Shown piece by piece: positions 16,427-26,061 of a DNA stretch of 64,000 bases (position 1 is its first letter; each line of letters begins with the position of its first letter). The stretch comes from JAAURB01 sp049649525. Its GTDB lineage: Bacteria > Cyanobacteriota > Cyanobacteriia > Cyanobacteriales > Microcoleaceae. The notes under the pieces were generated by a model. That model saw only the letters and a program-made list of their open reading frames with translations, searched no databases and was not told the DNA's origin. The translations under genes were made by a program, and so were the position numbers. The stretch is taken from assembly GCA_049649525.1 (NCBI GenBank), contig JBARZE010000002.1:1-64000 (forward strand), written 5' to 3'.

Positions 16427-17632
16427 TTAAGTTAGATTCATTGGAGTCGGTTCAATTACCGCAACCCAGCGTTGATCTTGATGATAAGTCACTTCAACTT
16501 TACCTGAAACCGTAGATAATTCTTGTAAAATACGATTGACATTTTCTTTGAGTTCGGCTTCGGGTAAATCGAGGTGACAACACTCTAACCAAGGCTGTTG
16601 TTGTGTATATTTTTGCAGCAGTCTAATTTCTGGGGTGCGATCGCAACACTTCCGACTCCACGGTACAAGCGCCTGAGTGTGGTTCGTTGCCACTAACAAA
16701 CGTACAGAAGTTTGTTTTCCTTGAGTTGTGGCTAAGGTTTGGCAGAGAAACTCTAAGCTATGAACCCCTAAATCTAGAGAATATTCTAAGGCTTTTTCCT
16801 TAGCAACAGCGCGAAACAATCTGTGATAAGTCCACAAATGTAAAATCTCAGTGATGGGTAAATCCTCCGTCACAATAGCCGAAAGTAACTGTTGATAATG
16901 ATCGCGATTAACCGGGTTAAGATAATAATGGTTATCACTCAAACGGGCAAAATCTGAACCGGGTTCAACTTTAATATAGGGCAGGTTCAGTTGATCGAGT
17001 TGTTCACACAGTTGAGATCCAAAACCGAGCTGATCAATTAAAATCAGACTCTGACCACTAGAAGTTAAACAAATCTCACTTGGGATAGATCGAACTTGCC
17101 AAGATTTGCGATATAAAGAATTGTTTTGAGTGAGTGGGAGATCGTTCGACGGCAAATTAGACAATAATTTATCTTCATCGGGGTCGGTGGTTACGGGGAC
17201 AGTAGAATTGTCCCAGGGTGAACGTAACGAACCGTATGTTTTTTGAAACAGACTAGCCTCTTGAACCACATTACTTAACGCTTGGCGATCGACTTGACCT
17301 TTTGAGGTTAAGGGTAAAACCGATAGAGAAATGTAAGTTGTTGGTAAGGGTGTAGTCGGTAAAATCTTCTGTAGTTGGAAATGAAGCTGTTGAGAGTCAA
17401 AAGATTCACCCCTAACCACATAGGCTACCCGTTCAACTGACTGGGTGTCGGTTGTTTGCTCGAGAACGACACAATCTTGAATTGATGATAAGCTCAATAA
17501 AGCCGTTTCAATTCGCCGGATCTCACTCGCTACAGGGAGAGTTGCAGAAGTAGTCGAGGATTCGTCATTGACAGAAGAGACATGACCCGCTGTGTTTTTG
17601 CTCTGATTATCAAGATATACTGAGAAGCTCAT
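16427..17632 (-). CDS. Fusion of NRPS adenylation lid and PKS pre-KR fragment
   Basis: This 401-residue protein looks like two pieces of megasynthase joined. Residues about 35-120 resemble the C-terminal lid of an NRPS adenylation domain, ending in LPLTSKGQVDRQAL, the A10 motif; the catalytic Lys of the usual NGKVDR is Gln113 here. From SLYRKSW (about 172) onward, residues resemble the structural (non-catalytic) half of a PKS ketoreductase region: LILIDQLGFGSQL, DFARLSDNHYYLNP, ILHLWTYH. It stops where the NADPH-binding KR half should begin. There are no carrier, C, KS or AT domains. ATG at 17632 is preferred because AAAGGA lies suitably upstream. It is probably non-catalytic; its role is unknown. 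Confidence 0.6.
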   Translation of the reverse strand: MSFSVYLDNQSKNTAGHVSSVNDESSTTSATLPVASEIRRIETALLSLSSIQDCVVLEQTTDTQSVERVAYVVRGESFDSQQLHFQLQKILPTTPLPTTYISLSVLPLTSKGQVDRQALSNVVQEASLFQKTYGSLRSPWDNSTVPVTTDPDEDKLLSNLPSNDLPLTQNNSLYRKSWQVRSIPSEICLTSSGQSLILIDQLGFGSQLCEQLDQLNLPYIKVEPGSDFARLSDNHYYLNPVNRDHYQQLLSAIVTEDLPITEILHLWTYHRLFRAVAKEKALEYSLDLGVHSLEFLCQTLATTQGKQTSVRLLVATNHTQALVPWSRKCCDRTPEIRLLQKYTQQQPWLECCHLDLPEAELKENVNRILQELSTVSGKVEVTYHQDQRWVAVIEPTPMNLT

Positions 17633-17747
17633 TATGGCGATATCCTTTATAGCCGTTCGCCTGCCCCATAAGCTGTCATGAACAAGAATTAGCACTGAGT
17701 ATTTCCCGCTTCATCTGCTCAAGACTCTAGTTTTACAGGACTGTTTA

Positions 17748-17987
17748 ATGAACATTATCATGACACGTTACTCAGAGATTTTCCGCAGTTTTATTGAGGC
17801 TTTACCGAATCTTTACACTGTCGATGGGGGTAAAAATACTGATTTGCCCGAATTGTTACTGTCTGACGGAGAAAAACCCAACCACAAAGGTAAAACTTTG
17901 GTAAACTGTATCAGTGATATCAGTATACTTGAGCGATTTAAGCAAGTGATAAACTCAGTTCATAGACTAAAACCGAGTACACTTTAA
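17748..17987 (+). CDS. Possible small protein, unrecognised
   Basis: This 79-codon frame is upstream of metH and on the same strand. It has a plausible mixed composition but no motif, signal or clear ribosome-binding site. ATG at 17748 or 17760 could start it. It could equally be non-coding leader DNA of metH. I do not recognise a family. Confidence 0.25.
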   Translation: MNIIMTRYSEIFRSFIEALPNLYTVDGGKNTDLPELLLSDGEKPNHKGKTLVNCISDISILERFKQVINSVHRLKPSTL

Positions 17988-18065
17988 TATCACAAATATT
18001 ACATAATATATAATAGTATATTTCTCGATCAATTGGTAGCCCCTAATATTTTTGATAATTTAACG

Positions 18066-21000
18066 ATGAATAGTCTTTTCCTCGAACGTCTTCACAGTCC
18101 TGAACGCCCGGTTATTGTTTTTGATGGGGCCATGGGAACTAACCTCCAAGTTCAAAATCTCACCGCTGAAGACTTTGGGGGAAAAGAATATGAAGGCTGT
18201 AATGAATACCTGGTTCACACCAAACCTGAGGCGGTGGCAACGGTTCATCGCAGTTTCCTCGAAGCCGGGGCGGATGTGATTGAAACTGATACGTTTGGTG
18301 GCACTTATATTGTTTTAGCAGAATACGATTTAGCTGATATTGCTTACGATCTCAACAAAGCCGCAGCGGAATTAGCCAAAAAAGTCACAGCAGAGTTTTC
18401 TACTCCCGAAAAACCTCGATTTGTGGCGGGTTCAATGGGGCCGGGAACTAAATTACCCACGTTAGGTCATATTGATTTTGACACCTTAGAACAGGCTTTT
18501 ACCCAACAAGCAGAAGGGCTATTTGATGGGGGAGTGGATTTATTTATTATTGAAACTTGTCAGGATGTCCTGCAAATTAAAGCCGCATTAAACGGGGTTG
18601 AAAATGTGTTTCGCCAAAAAGGAGAACGTCGGCCGATTATGGTTTCGGTAACGATGGAATCTTTTGGCACAATGTTAGTGGGTTCTGAGATTAACGCCGC
18701 TTTAACTATTTTAGAACCTTATAATATTGATGTTTTAGGGTTAAATTGTGCCACAGGCCCGGATTTAATGAAAGAACATATTCGCTATCTTTCAGAACAT
18801 TCACCTTTTGTGGTTTCTTGTGTTCCTAATGCGGGTTTACCGGAAAATGTGGGCGGACAAGCCCATTATAAATTAACGCCAACAGAACTAAAAATGGCGT
18901 TGATGCATTTTGTGGAAGATTTAGGAGTACAAGTAATTGGGGGTTGTTGCGGGACGCGGCCTGACCATATTAAAGCTTTAGCCGAAATCACTCAAACGTT
19001 AACACCAAAACAACGAGAATATCAATATATTCCCTCCGCCGCATCAATTTATAGTTCTCAAACATATGAACAAGAAAACTCTTTCTTAATTGTCGGAGAA
19101 CGTCTCAATGCCAGTGGTTCTAAAAAATGCCGTACATTACTCAATAATGAAGATTGGGATGGGTTAGTTGCCCTAGCAAAAGCCCAAGTGAAAGAAGGGG
19201 CGCAAATCCTCGATGTTAACGTCGATTATGTCGGCCGAGACGGGGTTAAAGATATGCATGAATTGGTCTCTCGTCTCGTGACAAATATCAATTTACCCCT
19301 GATGTTAGACTCGACTGAATGGCAAAAAATGGAGGCGGGTTTAAAAGTTGCGGGGGGTAAATGTTTACTGAATTCTACGAACTATGAAGACGGGGAAGAA
19401 CGATTTTTAAAAGTATTAGAATTGGCTAAAAAATATGGGTCTGGTGTGGTCATTGGTACGATTGATGAAGATGGAATGGCACGCACGGCTGAGAAGAAAT
19501 TTGAGATTGCTAAACGGGCGTATAATGCAGCAATTAATTATGGTATTCCAGCCTCTGAACTATTTTTTGATACCTTAGCCTTACCCATTTCTACGGGAAT
19601 TGAAGAAGATCGAGAAAACGGCAAAGCCACAGTCGAATCTGTTCGTAAAATCACAGAAGAATTACCCGGCTGTCATATTTTACTCGGGATTTCTAATATT
19701 TCTTTCGGTTTAAATCCTGCCGCCCGTCAAGTCTTAAATTCGGTGTTTTTACATGAATGTATGGCAGTTGGGTTAGATTCTTCTATTGTTAGCGCCAGTA
19801 AGATTTTACCCTTAGCTAAAATTGAACCCAAACATCAAAAAATTTGTCGGGATTTAATTTATGATCGACGAGAATTTGATGGGGATGTTTGTACTTATGA
19901 TCCCTTAACAGAATTAACTCAATTATTTGAAGGAAAAACCACCAAAAAAGATAAAACAGCGAACAAGAATTTACCGATTGAAGAACAACTTAGACAGCAT
20001 ATTATTGATGGGGAACGCATCGGTTTAGAAGAGGCTTTAACCAAAGCGTTAGAAAAACATCCTCCGCTTGATATCGTTAATGTATTCTTATTAGATGGGA
20101 TGAAAGTGGTTGGGGAATTATTTGGTTCGGGGCAAATGCAGCTTCCATTTGTATTACAATCTGCCCAAACTATGAAGGCGGCTGTTGCCTTTTTAGAACC
20201 TTATATGGAGAAAGACGAAGCAGGTGATAACTCTAAAGGAACGTTCCTAATTGCAACAGTTAAAGGGGATGTGCATGATATTGGTAAAAACTTAGTTGAT
20301 ATTATCTTATCCAATAATGGGTATAAGGTGATTAACCTAGGAATTAAACAACCCGTTGATAATATTATTTCTGCCTATCGAGAACACAATGCAGACTGTA
20401 TTGCCATGAGTGGGTTGTTGGTTAAATCTACAGCCTTTATGAAGGATAACCTAGAAACGTTTAATCAAGAAGGAATAAGTGTTCCTGTGATTTTAGGGGG
20501 GGCTGCTTTAACGCCGAAATTTGTCCATCAAGATTGTCAAAATACCTATAAAGGTCAAGTCATTTACGGAAAAGATGCGTTTTCTGACTTGAATTTTATG
20601 GAGAAATTAATGCCCGCAAAATCAACTGAAAAATGGGATGATTTTCAAGGGTTCTTAGATGAAATAGGGTCAGACAATGGCAACGGTAGTAACGGACATG
20701 AGGATAAATTAACAGAATTCCCCGCAGCAGAAGTCACTATTGGGGCAACGGAAGTGGCTACACCCAAAGAAGTGGATACTCGTCGTTCAGAAGCGGTTGA
20801 AGTTGAGATTAAACGCCCCACGCCGCCGTTTTGGGGAACGCAGATTTTACAACCGCAAGATATTCCGTTAGAAGAGGTTTTCTGGTATTTAGATTTACAA
20901 GCTTTATTTGTCGGACAATGGCAATTCCGCAAACAAAAAAATCAATCTATTGAAGAATACAATGACTTTTTACAAGAAACAGTTCACCCAATATTAGAAG

Positions 21001-21632
21001 AATGGAAACAGCGAATTTTAAACGAGAATTTGTTGCGTCCGCAAGCGGTTTATGGGTATTTTCCTTGTCAAGCTGAAGGTAATACTTTAAAAGTATATTC
21101 TCCTGAAGAGATGGAAAAGGGAACTATTTCTCAACCGATAAAAACCTTTGATTTTCCTCGTCAAACTTCTGGGAAACGCTTATGTATTGCTGACTTTTTC
21201 GCCGAGCAAGAAACGGGGATAATTGATGTGTTTCCAATGCATGCTGTCACCGTCGGAGAAGTCGCCACAGAATACGCCCAGAAACTGTTTGCCGCAGACG
21301 ACTATACGAATTACCTTTACTTTCACGGAATGGCAGTACAAACAGCAGAAGCAATGGCAGAATGGTTACACGCCCGTATTCGCCGAGAATTAGGATTTGG
21401 CGAGGAAGATTCTGATAATATTAAAGATATTTTACGACAACGGTATCGGGGTTCTCGTTACAGTTTTGGTTATCCTGCTTGTCCCGATATGCAGGATCAA
21501 TACAAACAGTTAGATTTGTTAAAAACAGAGGGAATTAATATGTATATGGATGACAGCGAACAATTGTATCCCGAACAGTCTACCACTGCTATTATTATCC
21601 ATCATCCATCGGCTAAATACTTTAGTACCTAA
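18066..21632 (+). CDS. metH: Cobalamin-dependent methionine synthase MetH
   Basis: MetH methylates homocysteine from methyltetrahydrofolate using methylcobalamin. All four modules are present. The homocysteine domain (about 1-325) has zinc cysteines in NCATGP and GGCCGTRP. The pterin-binding domain (about 340-640) starts near FLIVGERLNASGSKK. The B12 domain has the lower-ligand motif VHDIGKN. The C-terminal reactivation domain has YRGSRYSFGYPACPD. A low-complexity linker rich in Gly, Asn and Glu separates the B12 and reactivation domains. ATG at 18066 is preferred over the in-frame TTG at 18033. I see no obvious cobalamin riboswitch upstream. Confidence 0.96.
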   Translation: MNSLFLERLHSPERPVIVFDGAMGTNLQVQNLTAEDFGGKEYEGCNEYLVHTKPEAVATVHRSFLEAGADVIETDTFGGTYIVLAEYDLADIAYDLNKAAAELAKKVTAEFSTPEKPRFVAGSMGPGTKLPTLGHIDFDTLEQAFTQQAEGLFDGGVDLFIIETCQDVLQIKAALNGVENVFRQKGERRPIMVSVTMESFGTMLVGSEINAALTILEPYNIDVLGLNCATGPDLMKEHIRYLSEHSPFVVSCVPNAGLPENVGGQAHYKLTPTELKMALMHFVEDLGVQVIGGCCGTRPDHIKALAEITQTLTPKQREYQYIPSAASIYSSQTYEQENSFLIVGERLNASGSKKCRTLLNNEDWDGLVALAKAQVKEGAQILDVNVDYVGRDGVKDMHELVSRLVTNINLPLMLDSTEWQKMEAGLKVAGGKCLLNSTNYEDGEERFLKVLELAKKYGSGVVIGTIDEDGMARTAEKKFEIAKRAYNAAINYGIPASELFFDTLALPISTGIEEDRENGKATVESVRKITEELPGCHILLGISNISFGLNPAARQVLNSVFLHECMAVGLDSSIVSASKILPLAKIEPKHQKICRDLIYDRREFDGDVCTYDPLTELTQLFEGKTTKKDKTANKNLPIEEQLRQHIIDGERIGLEEALTKALEKHPPLDIVNVFLLDGMKVVGELFGSGQMQLPFVLQSAQTMKAAVAFLEPYMEKDEAGDNSKGTFLIATVKGDVHDIGKNLVDIILSNNGYKVINLGIKQPVDNIISAYREHNADCIAMSGLLVKSTAFMKDNLETFNQEGISVPVILGGAALTPKFVHQDCQNTYKGQVIYGKDAFSDLNFMEKLMPAKSTEKWDDFQGFLDEIGSDNGNGSNGHEDKLTEFPAAEVTIGATEVATPKEVDTRRSEAVEVEIKRPTPPFWGTQILQPQDIPLEEVFWYLDLQALFVGQWQFRKQKNQSIEEYNDFLQETVHPILEEWKQRILNENLLRPQAVYGYFPCQAEGNTLKVYSPEEMEKGTISQPIKTFDFPRQTSGKRLCIADFFAEQETGIIDVFPMHAVTVGEVATEYAQKLFAADDYTNYLYFHGMAVQTAEAMAEWLHARIRRELGFGEEDSDNIKDILRQRYRGSRYSFGYPACPDMQDQYKQLDLLKTEGINMYMDDSEQLYPEQSTTAIIIHHPSAKYFST

Positions 21633-21649
21633 ATCAGCTCCATTGAGGT

Positions 21650-21684
21650 AGAGACGTTTATTTATTAATATTTAAATGTCTCTA
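21650..21684. terminator. Hairpin between metH and plsY
   Basis: TAGAGAC at 21650-21656 and GTCTCTA at 21678-21684 are inverted around an AT-rich loop. The convergent position suggests a shared terminator, though no long U-run follows. Confidence 0.4.
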
Positions 21685-22371
21685 TTGGGTAGATTTAATG
21701 CTGGATGAAGTTAGCTTCTGACCAATACGAGGTTCTATTCCTTTCAATAAGCGTTGAATATTTTTTTGATGTCGCCAAATGATATAGCTTCCGGCGGCTA
21801 AACTAAAGATTTGATAAGGTAAAGGTTGAGCTGTTATTATCATTAAAACAGCCATCGTAATTGCCCCAACAATAGAACTGAGAGAAACAATTCGAGAAAT
21901 AGCAAGAGTCAGACAGAAAACTCCAAGAGTGGCTAAAGCTAATACCCAATTAAATGCCAGTAAAACCCCTAAACTGGTTGCGACTGCTTTCCCACCTTTA
22001 AACTCAATCCAAAACGATTTAGTATGACCAATAATGGCACACAAACCTGCTATTGTTGCTATCAAATATAGTGAAGACTGCAGGTCAAGAAAATTGATCG
22101 ATGTCGTCAGTTGTTGTGTCCAACTGAGGGAATAGATGAAGCGGGCAAGTGCGATCGCAAATGTACCTTTCAAAACATCTACTAATACAACAAATAGCGC
22201 AGGTAACTTACCACAATTCCTTAAAACATTTGTCGCCCCCGTCGAACCCGATCCTTGGGATCTCAAATCTACACCATAAAGCCACTGACCCACCCAATAG
22301 CCTGTGGGTGTTGCCCCCAGAATATAGGCAACTAGTAAAAGTCCTATATTGAGCATCAGCCACTGAATCAT
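21682..22371 (-). CDS. plsY: Acyl-phosphate glycerol-3-phosphate acyltransferase PlsY
   Basis: PlsY makes lysophosphatidate from acyl-phosphate and glycerol-3-phosphate, the first step of membrane lipid synthesis. The 229-residue protein has about five to six transmembrane helices. The family motifs are clear: the Ser/Gly motif GSGSTGATNVLRNCG, the glycine motif IIGHTKSFWIEFKGGKAVATSLG, and the third short motif near the C-terminus (IIWRHQKNIQRLLKG). It is convergent with metH and in line with the DUF3086 gene upstream. Confidence 0.94.
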   Translation of the reverse strand: MIQWLMLNIGLLLVAYILGATPTGYWVGQWLYGVDLRSQGSGSTGATNVLRNCGKLPALFVVLVDVLKGTFAIALARFIYSLSWTQQLTTSINFLDLQSSLYLIATIAGLCAIIGHTKSFWIEFKGGKAVATSLGVLLAFNWVLALATLGVFCLTLAISRIVSLSSIVGAITMAVLMIITAQPLPYQIFSLAAGSYIIWRHQKNIQRLLKGIEPRIGQKLTSSSIKSTQ

Positions 22372-22558
22372 AATCCACTCCCCACTGTGATTGCATCTGG
22401 GGTTATATTGTAGTCTGAATTGATCCTCTCTACATTACCTCCAAGGAAAAAAATCTCAATTTTTAATGCAGATTTTAGGAAATAGGCAATGATCAAGACC
22501 GCAGAGAGGAAATAGGCGAGGATCAACAACAAACCACCCATAACCCATAACAACTGAT

Positions 22559-23734
22559 TTAATATTGCTCAGTATAGCCCTGAGTTTCTGGTTCAGGGGA
22601 AAAAGCAAGCCACAGCGGATATTGGAGTAAAGACAAACTAATTTTATCTTCAGAGTCATCGACAATAATTAAAGGCAGTTTTCCTTCCTTAACCAGTCGG
22701 TCTGCTTTTTGAGCAACTAGCATCGGATCTTCAAACAACACAACTCCCCGGTCTGGGCTAAAATCACGACGTTCTAGCCCTAAACAGTCTTGTAAGCCAC
22801 GCCGCCACTCACCCAAACGCTCGGGACTATTTGCCAGGACAAGACACCGCAGACGCTGTTTATAGAGAGTTCTCAACACTGAAATAATGGCTGAAGCAAT
22901 CAGAATATTTTGCAAACGACTCCCCATTGTCCGTAAGGCTCCCCGTCCCCCTTGGTCAAAAAACCAATTCGCGACTCGTTTGGCATGAATCGGTTCAAAG
23001 GTGCGCCGAAGTTGCCAGGGCACGCCATAATAATCTGGCATGGTGCGATATTGATCCAACAGTTGGCGAATTTGCCGGGTTTGATCTTGAAAGCGTTGAT
23101 CCCCAAATTGAGGTGTACCGCCGGAAAAAGATGGCTCAGTTTCTGGGGACACTGGGGGAGAATTAGGTGAAGCGGTTGGTGGGGGTGCTTCGGGAATCAG
23201 TTCTAATTGTTCGGCAGTAACAGCTAAGTCTTGCAAACTCCCGACTAAATACTCTTTAAATCCTTGGACACGAATGGCCAAATCTTGAGAAACCCCAGCA
23301 AAGCTGGTACGCATTTCTTTGCGTATGCGATCGCGACGACGTTCTAATTTTTCCACCTCAACTTGTAGAGTTTGCTTACGTTGTTCTAGTTGACTCAGCG
23401 CCTCAGAAACGAGTTGACCCATTGACTCAGTCAGTATTCGTTGTTCTTGCTGCAACTTAGCTTTGTTTAATTGTAAACTCGCAATATCTTGCGGCAATTG
23501 CTGAGGGGGTGGCTTCGGCTGTGTCGGTTCGGAACTCCATAAGTTAGCTGTATTCTCCGAAACGGGAGATAAATCTATTTTGGGTCTGTCTTCTGGGTTG
23601 TCCACCAGTGATGACTCCTCACCCACTGATGATGAAGTTTCCGGTTGATCGCTGTGGTCTGACTCGGCTGAAGTCATCCAAGGATCTGCTAAAGGTTTTT
23701 GTCTGTCTGAATTTTGGGATTCGTCTGGATTCAT
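22559..23734 (-). CDS. DUF3086 family protein
   Basis: This soluble cyanobacterial protein of about 391 residues matches my recollection of DUF3086. A Ser/Pro/Asp-rich N-terminal region is followed by a coiled coil (roughly residues 85-165, rich in Q, L, E and R) and a conserved C-terminal domain containing DYYGVPWQLRRTFEPIHAKR and a Rossmann-like end (LVLANSPERLGEWR, LPLIIVDDSED). No catalytic motif is certain. ATG at 23734 (MNPDES) is chosen; other starts lie 2 and 12 codons upstream. Its function is unknown. Confidence 0.75.
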   Translation of the reverse strand: MNPDESQNSDRQKPLADPWMTSAESDHSDQPETSSSVGEESSLVDNPEDRPKIDLSPVSENTANLWSSEPTQPKPPPQQLPQDIASLQLNKAKLQQEQRILTESMGQLVSEALSQLEQRKQTLQVEVEKLERRRDRIRKEMRTSFAGVSQDLAIRVQGFKEYLVGSLQDLAVTAEQLELIPEAPPPTASPNSPPVSPETEPSFSGGTPQFGDQRFQDQTRQIRQLLDQYRTMPDYYGVPWQLRRTFEPIHAKRVANWFFDQGGRGALRTMGSRLQNILIASAIISVLRTLYKQRLRCLVLANSPERLGEWRRGLQDCLGLERRDFSPDRGVVLFEDPMLVAQKADRLVKEGKLPLIIVDDSEDKISLSLLQYPLWLAFSPEPETQGYTEQY

Positions 23735-23955
23735 GGACATTAAATGATGATGCTGCTCTAATTCAATCAAGTTAGATGTTTTGACAATGTTTGATCATGA
23801 TTAACTGTTTCAACATCTTCACCTAACCCTAGATATTGTTGACATAATCGTACATCTATTCTAGTCCTCGCTGGCTCACTGACAACAATCAGCCGTCACG
23901 ATATTTGTTTTTCAATCATAGATTCGCTGATTTTTGAACTAATTATTAAGATTTT

Positions 23956-24016
23956 GATCCCCTGGGGGGGCATATTTAATCTTATGATAAGATGTAACTC
24001 AATCCCCTAGGGGGGG
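23956..24016. promoter_or_regulatory. Paired GC palindromes flanking an AT palindrome
   Basis: GATCCCCTGGGGGGG (23956-23970) and ATCCCCTAGGGGGGG (24002-24016) are near-identical palindromic blocks 45-46 bases apart. Between them is the perfect 15-base palindrome ATCTTATGATAAGAT (23979-23993). They lie between divergent genes for DUF3086 and DUF3120 and look like operator sites for a dimeric protein. The cognate regulator is unknown. Confidence 0.45.
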
Positions 24017-24075
24017 ATAAAATTGCATCTCCCTGAATTTATTGTAAAATTAAGTAACAAAACTTAAAATAACTC

Positions 24076-24804
24076 TTGTTTAACCATTTTTTTTCAGATT
24101 ATACTTTGACCATTATTCAGCCCATTGAATCTCAAAAGCCCTCCCTTGTGGGCTGGCGTAAAATCCTAACCGCTCAAAGATGGAGAGTGCTTTGGGCAGC
24201 GATCTTCCTGGTGTGTGTGCCTGTGTTTGTCCAAGCACCTCTGGTTCGAGCCGTACCTGAACTGAGTCTCATTTTAACGATTGGCTGGCTGGGGCTTTCT
24301 ATAGTATTGTTGCGTTCTGCTAGAACCTGGGTGTGGGGTGATTTAATCTTAGGATTCACCTGGACTTGGTTAACAGGCTCAATCTACTGGGGCTGGCTGC
24401 GGTGGGAACCTCTGCTACATTTACCCATCGAATCTATTGGTGTACCTTTTGCCATTTGGTGTCTCTGGCGGGGTAAAGGCGTAATTGGCAATTGGTTTTA
24501 TTTAGGTTCTTTGTTCGGTACAGCCTTAACTGATGGATATTTCTATATGGCTGGCTTAATTCCAAGCTGGCGACAACTGATGCAGGTAGATCCTTCTCTA
24601 GCGTTACCGATTTTCCAAGATGCTCTGCAGAAAATGAACACTCCTCTCGGGATTGGTGGAGCGCTTGTACTATTAATTACGTTGCTGGTTGTGGGTCTTT
24701 ATCCCTTGCAATCTAAACAACTCCATTGGTGGGCTTTTAGTGGAGCGGTATTGAGTACTATCTTGGTAGACAGTTTATTTTTACTCGCTGCTTGTGCTGC
24801 CTAG
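24076..24804 (+). CDS. DUF3120 family membrane protein
   Basis: The 242-residue product is an integral membrane protein with about six to seven hydrophobic helices, resembling the cyanobacterial DUF3120 family. Readable landmarks are WGDLILGFTWTWLTGSIYWG and LIPSWRQLMQVDP. The start is uncertain: no ATG lies in frame, TTG at 24076 gives the full length, and a GTG about 25 codons in would shorten it. The role is unknown; the paired palindromes just upstream may control it. Confidence 0.65.
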   Translation: MFNHFFSDYTLTIIQPIESQKPSLVGWRKILTAQRWRVLWAAIFLVCVPVFVQAPLVRAVPELSLILTIGWLGLSIVLLRSARTWVWGDLILGFTWTWLTGSIYWGWLRWEPLLHLPIESIGVPFAIWCLWRGKGVIGNWFYLGSLFGTALTDGYFYMAGLIPSWRQLMQVDPSLALPIFQDALQKMNTPLGIGGALVLLITLLVVGLYPLQSKQLHWWAFSGAVLSTILVDSLFLLAACAA

Positions 24805-25023
24805 ATGACTACTTTTTTTTTGCTCAAAATCTGTCAAATAATATAACTGAAGTGCTTTTTGCACAGACCGGGGAGTTGTGTGATCTCAACGCAGACAGTT
24901 GTACCCGAAAATGGGTATGATGATGAAAGCGTCACTCTCAACGCTATATAAGTACATGCTGGGATGATATATTATTCTGGCAGTTCTATTCTGTGAAAAC
25001 CCTGTGTCCTTTCCCATCTTGCT

Positions 25024-26022
25024 GTGAAGCTTCGACACGTCCCTCATATTCTATTTCCTGGTGCAGGTGGCAATCACTACCGGCCATTACTAGGCAAAGC
25101 TTACTGGACATTGGGTCGCAATGAAGACAACGATATCCAGATCAAAGACCGATGGATTTCTCGCAATCATGCAATGTTACAGCGCATGGATCATGGGGAA
25201 TTCTTTTTCATTGATTTAGGGAGTCGTAATGGTTCATTTGTCAATGGCCGCCGTGTCACAATTCCGCTGACACTTCAGAATGGCGATCGGTTGATGTTGG
25301 GCCAGAGTGAACTGATTTTTCATTGTCCTGCGGATTCTCAAGCTGTTTCAACTCTCACCGATCTCGAGGACAGTGATATCAGTGAGATCGAAGATCACAC
25401 CGCTACCTTAACGGTCCGCCGTTTAATTTCTGTCATGGTGATGGACATTCGCGATTTCACAGTATTAACCCGACAACTCGATGAACGCATTCTCTCAGAA
25501 GTCATCGGGACTTGGTTCCGTCACGCCGGACAAATTATTCGCGATAACGGGAGTTGGGTTGATAAATATATTGGCGATGCGATCATGGCGGTTTGGTTTC
25601 ATGGGGCAGAAGGGGTTAATTCTATGGAAATGTTACGAATTGCTCAATCCCTGAATCAACTCCATCAAATTACAACAGAATTAAGTAATAGTTATCCTCT
25701 GCCATTTCCTTTACGAGTAGGGGCAGGAATTAATACCGGATATGCGATGGTCGGAAATACAGGCGGTGGCGGAGGAATAACAGCAGACTACACCGCATTA
25801 GGAGATACAGTGAACGCTGCGTTTCGTTTAGAATCTTCTACCAAACAAATTGGTATGGATATTGCTTGGGGAGAAACGACTTATAAATATTTGTCTCAAC
25901 TCAGTCGGGATCAAATCTTCCAGCAATATACAGTTAACCTCAAAGGATACGATGAACCGATACTAACCTATGGGGGCACTTTCGATGATTTAAATATCTT
26001 GTTGAGTCAAACGAAGCAATAG
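25024..26022 (+). CDS. FHA domain / class III adenylate cyclase
   Basis: An N-terminal FHA domain (about residues 24-98) binds phosphothreonine peptides, with GRNEDNDI, SRNHAML and GSRNGSFVNG visible. A short acidic linker leads to a class III nucleotide cyclase domain (about 130-315). Metal-binding Asp141 (VMDIRDF) and Asp185 (IGDAIMA), Lys181, Asn264 and Arg268 (GDTVNAAFRLE) are in place, so catalysis is expected, most likely ATP to cAMP. The start is GTG at 25024. The architecture implies cyclase output tuned by Ser/Thr phosphorylation. Confidence 0.92.
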   Translation: MKLRHVPHILFPGAGGNHYRPLLGKAYWTLGRNEDNDIQIKDRWISRNHAMLQRMDHGEFFFIDLGSRNGSFVNGRRVTIPLTLQNGDRLMLGQSELIFHCPADSQAVSTLTDLEDSDISEIEDHTATLTVRRLISVMVMDIRDFTVLTRQLDERILSEVIGTWFRHAGQIIRDNGSWVDKYIGDAIMAVWFHGAEGVNSMEMLRIAQSLNQLHQITTELSNSYPLPFPLRVGAGINTGYAMVGNTGGGGGITADYTALGDTVNAAFRLESSTKQIGMDIAWGETTYKYLSQLSRDQIFQQYTVNLKGYDEPILTYGGTFDDLNILLSQTKQ

Positions 26023-26061
26023 AACGTTACAGCTATTCTCATAAATAATTAACCACAGATG

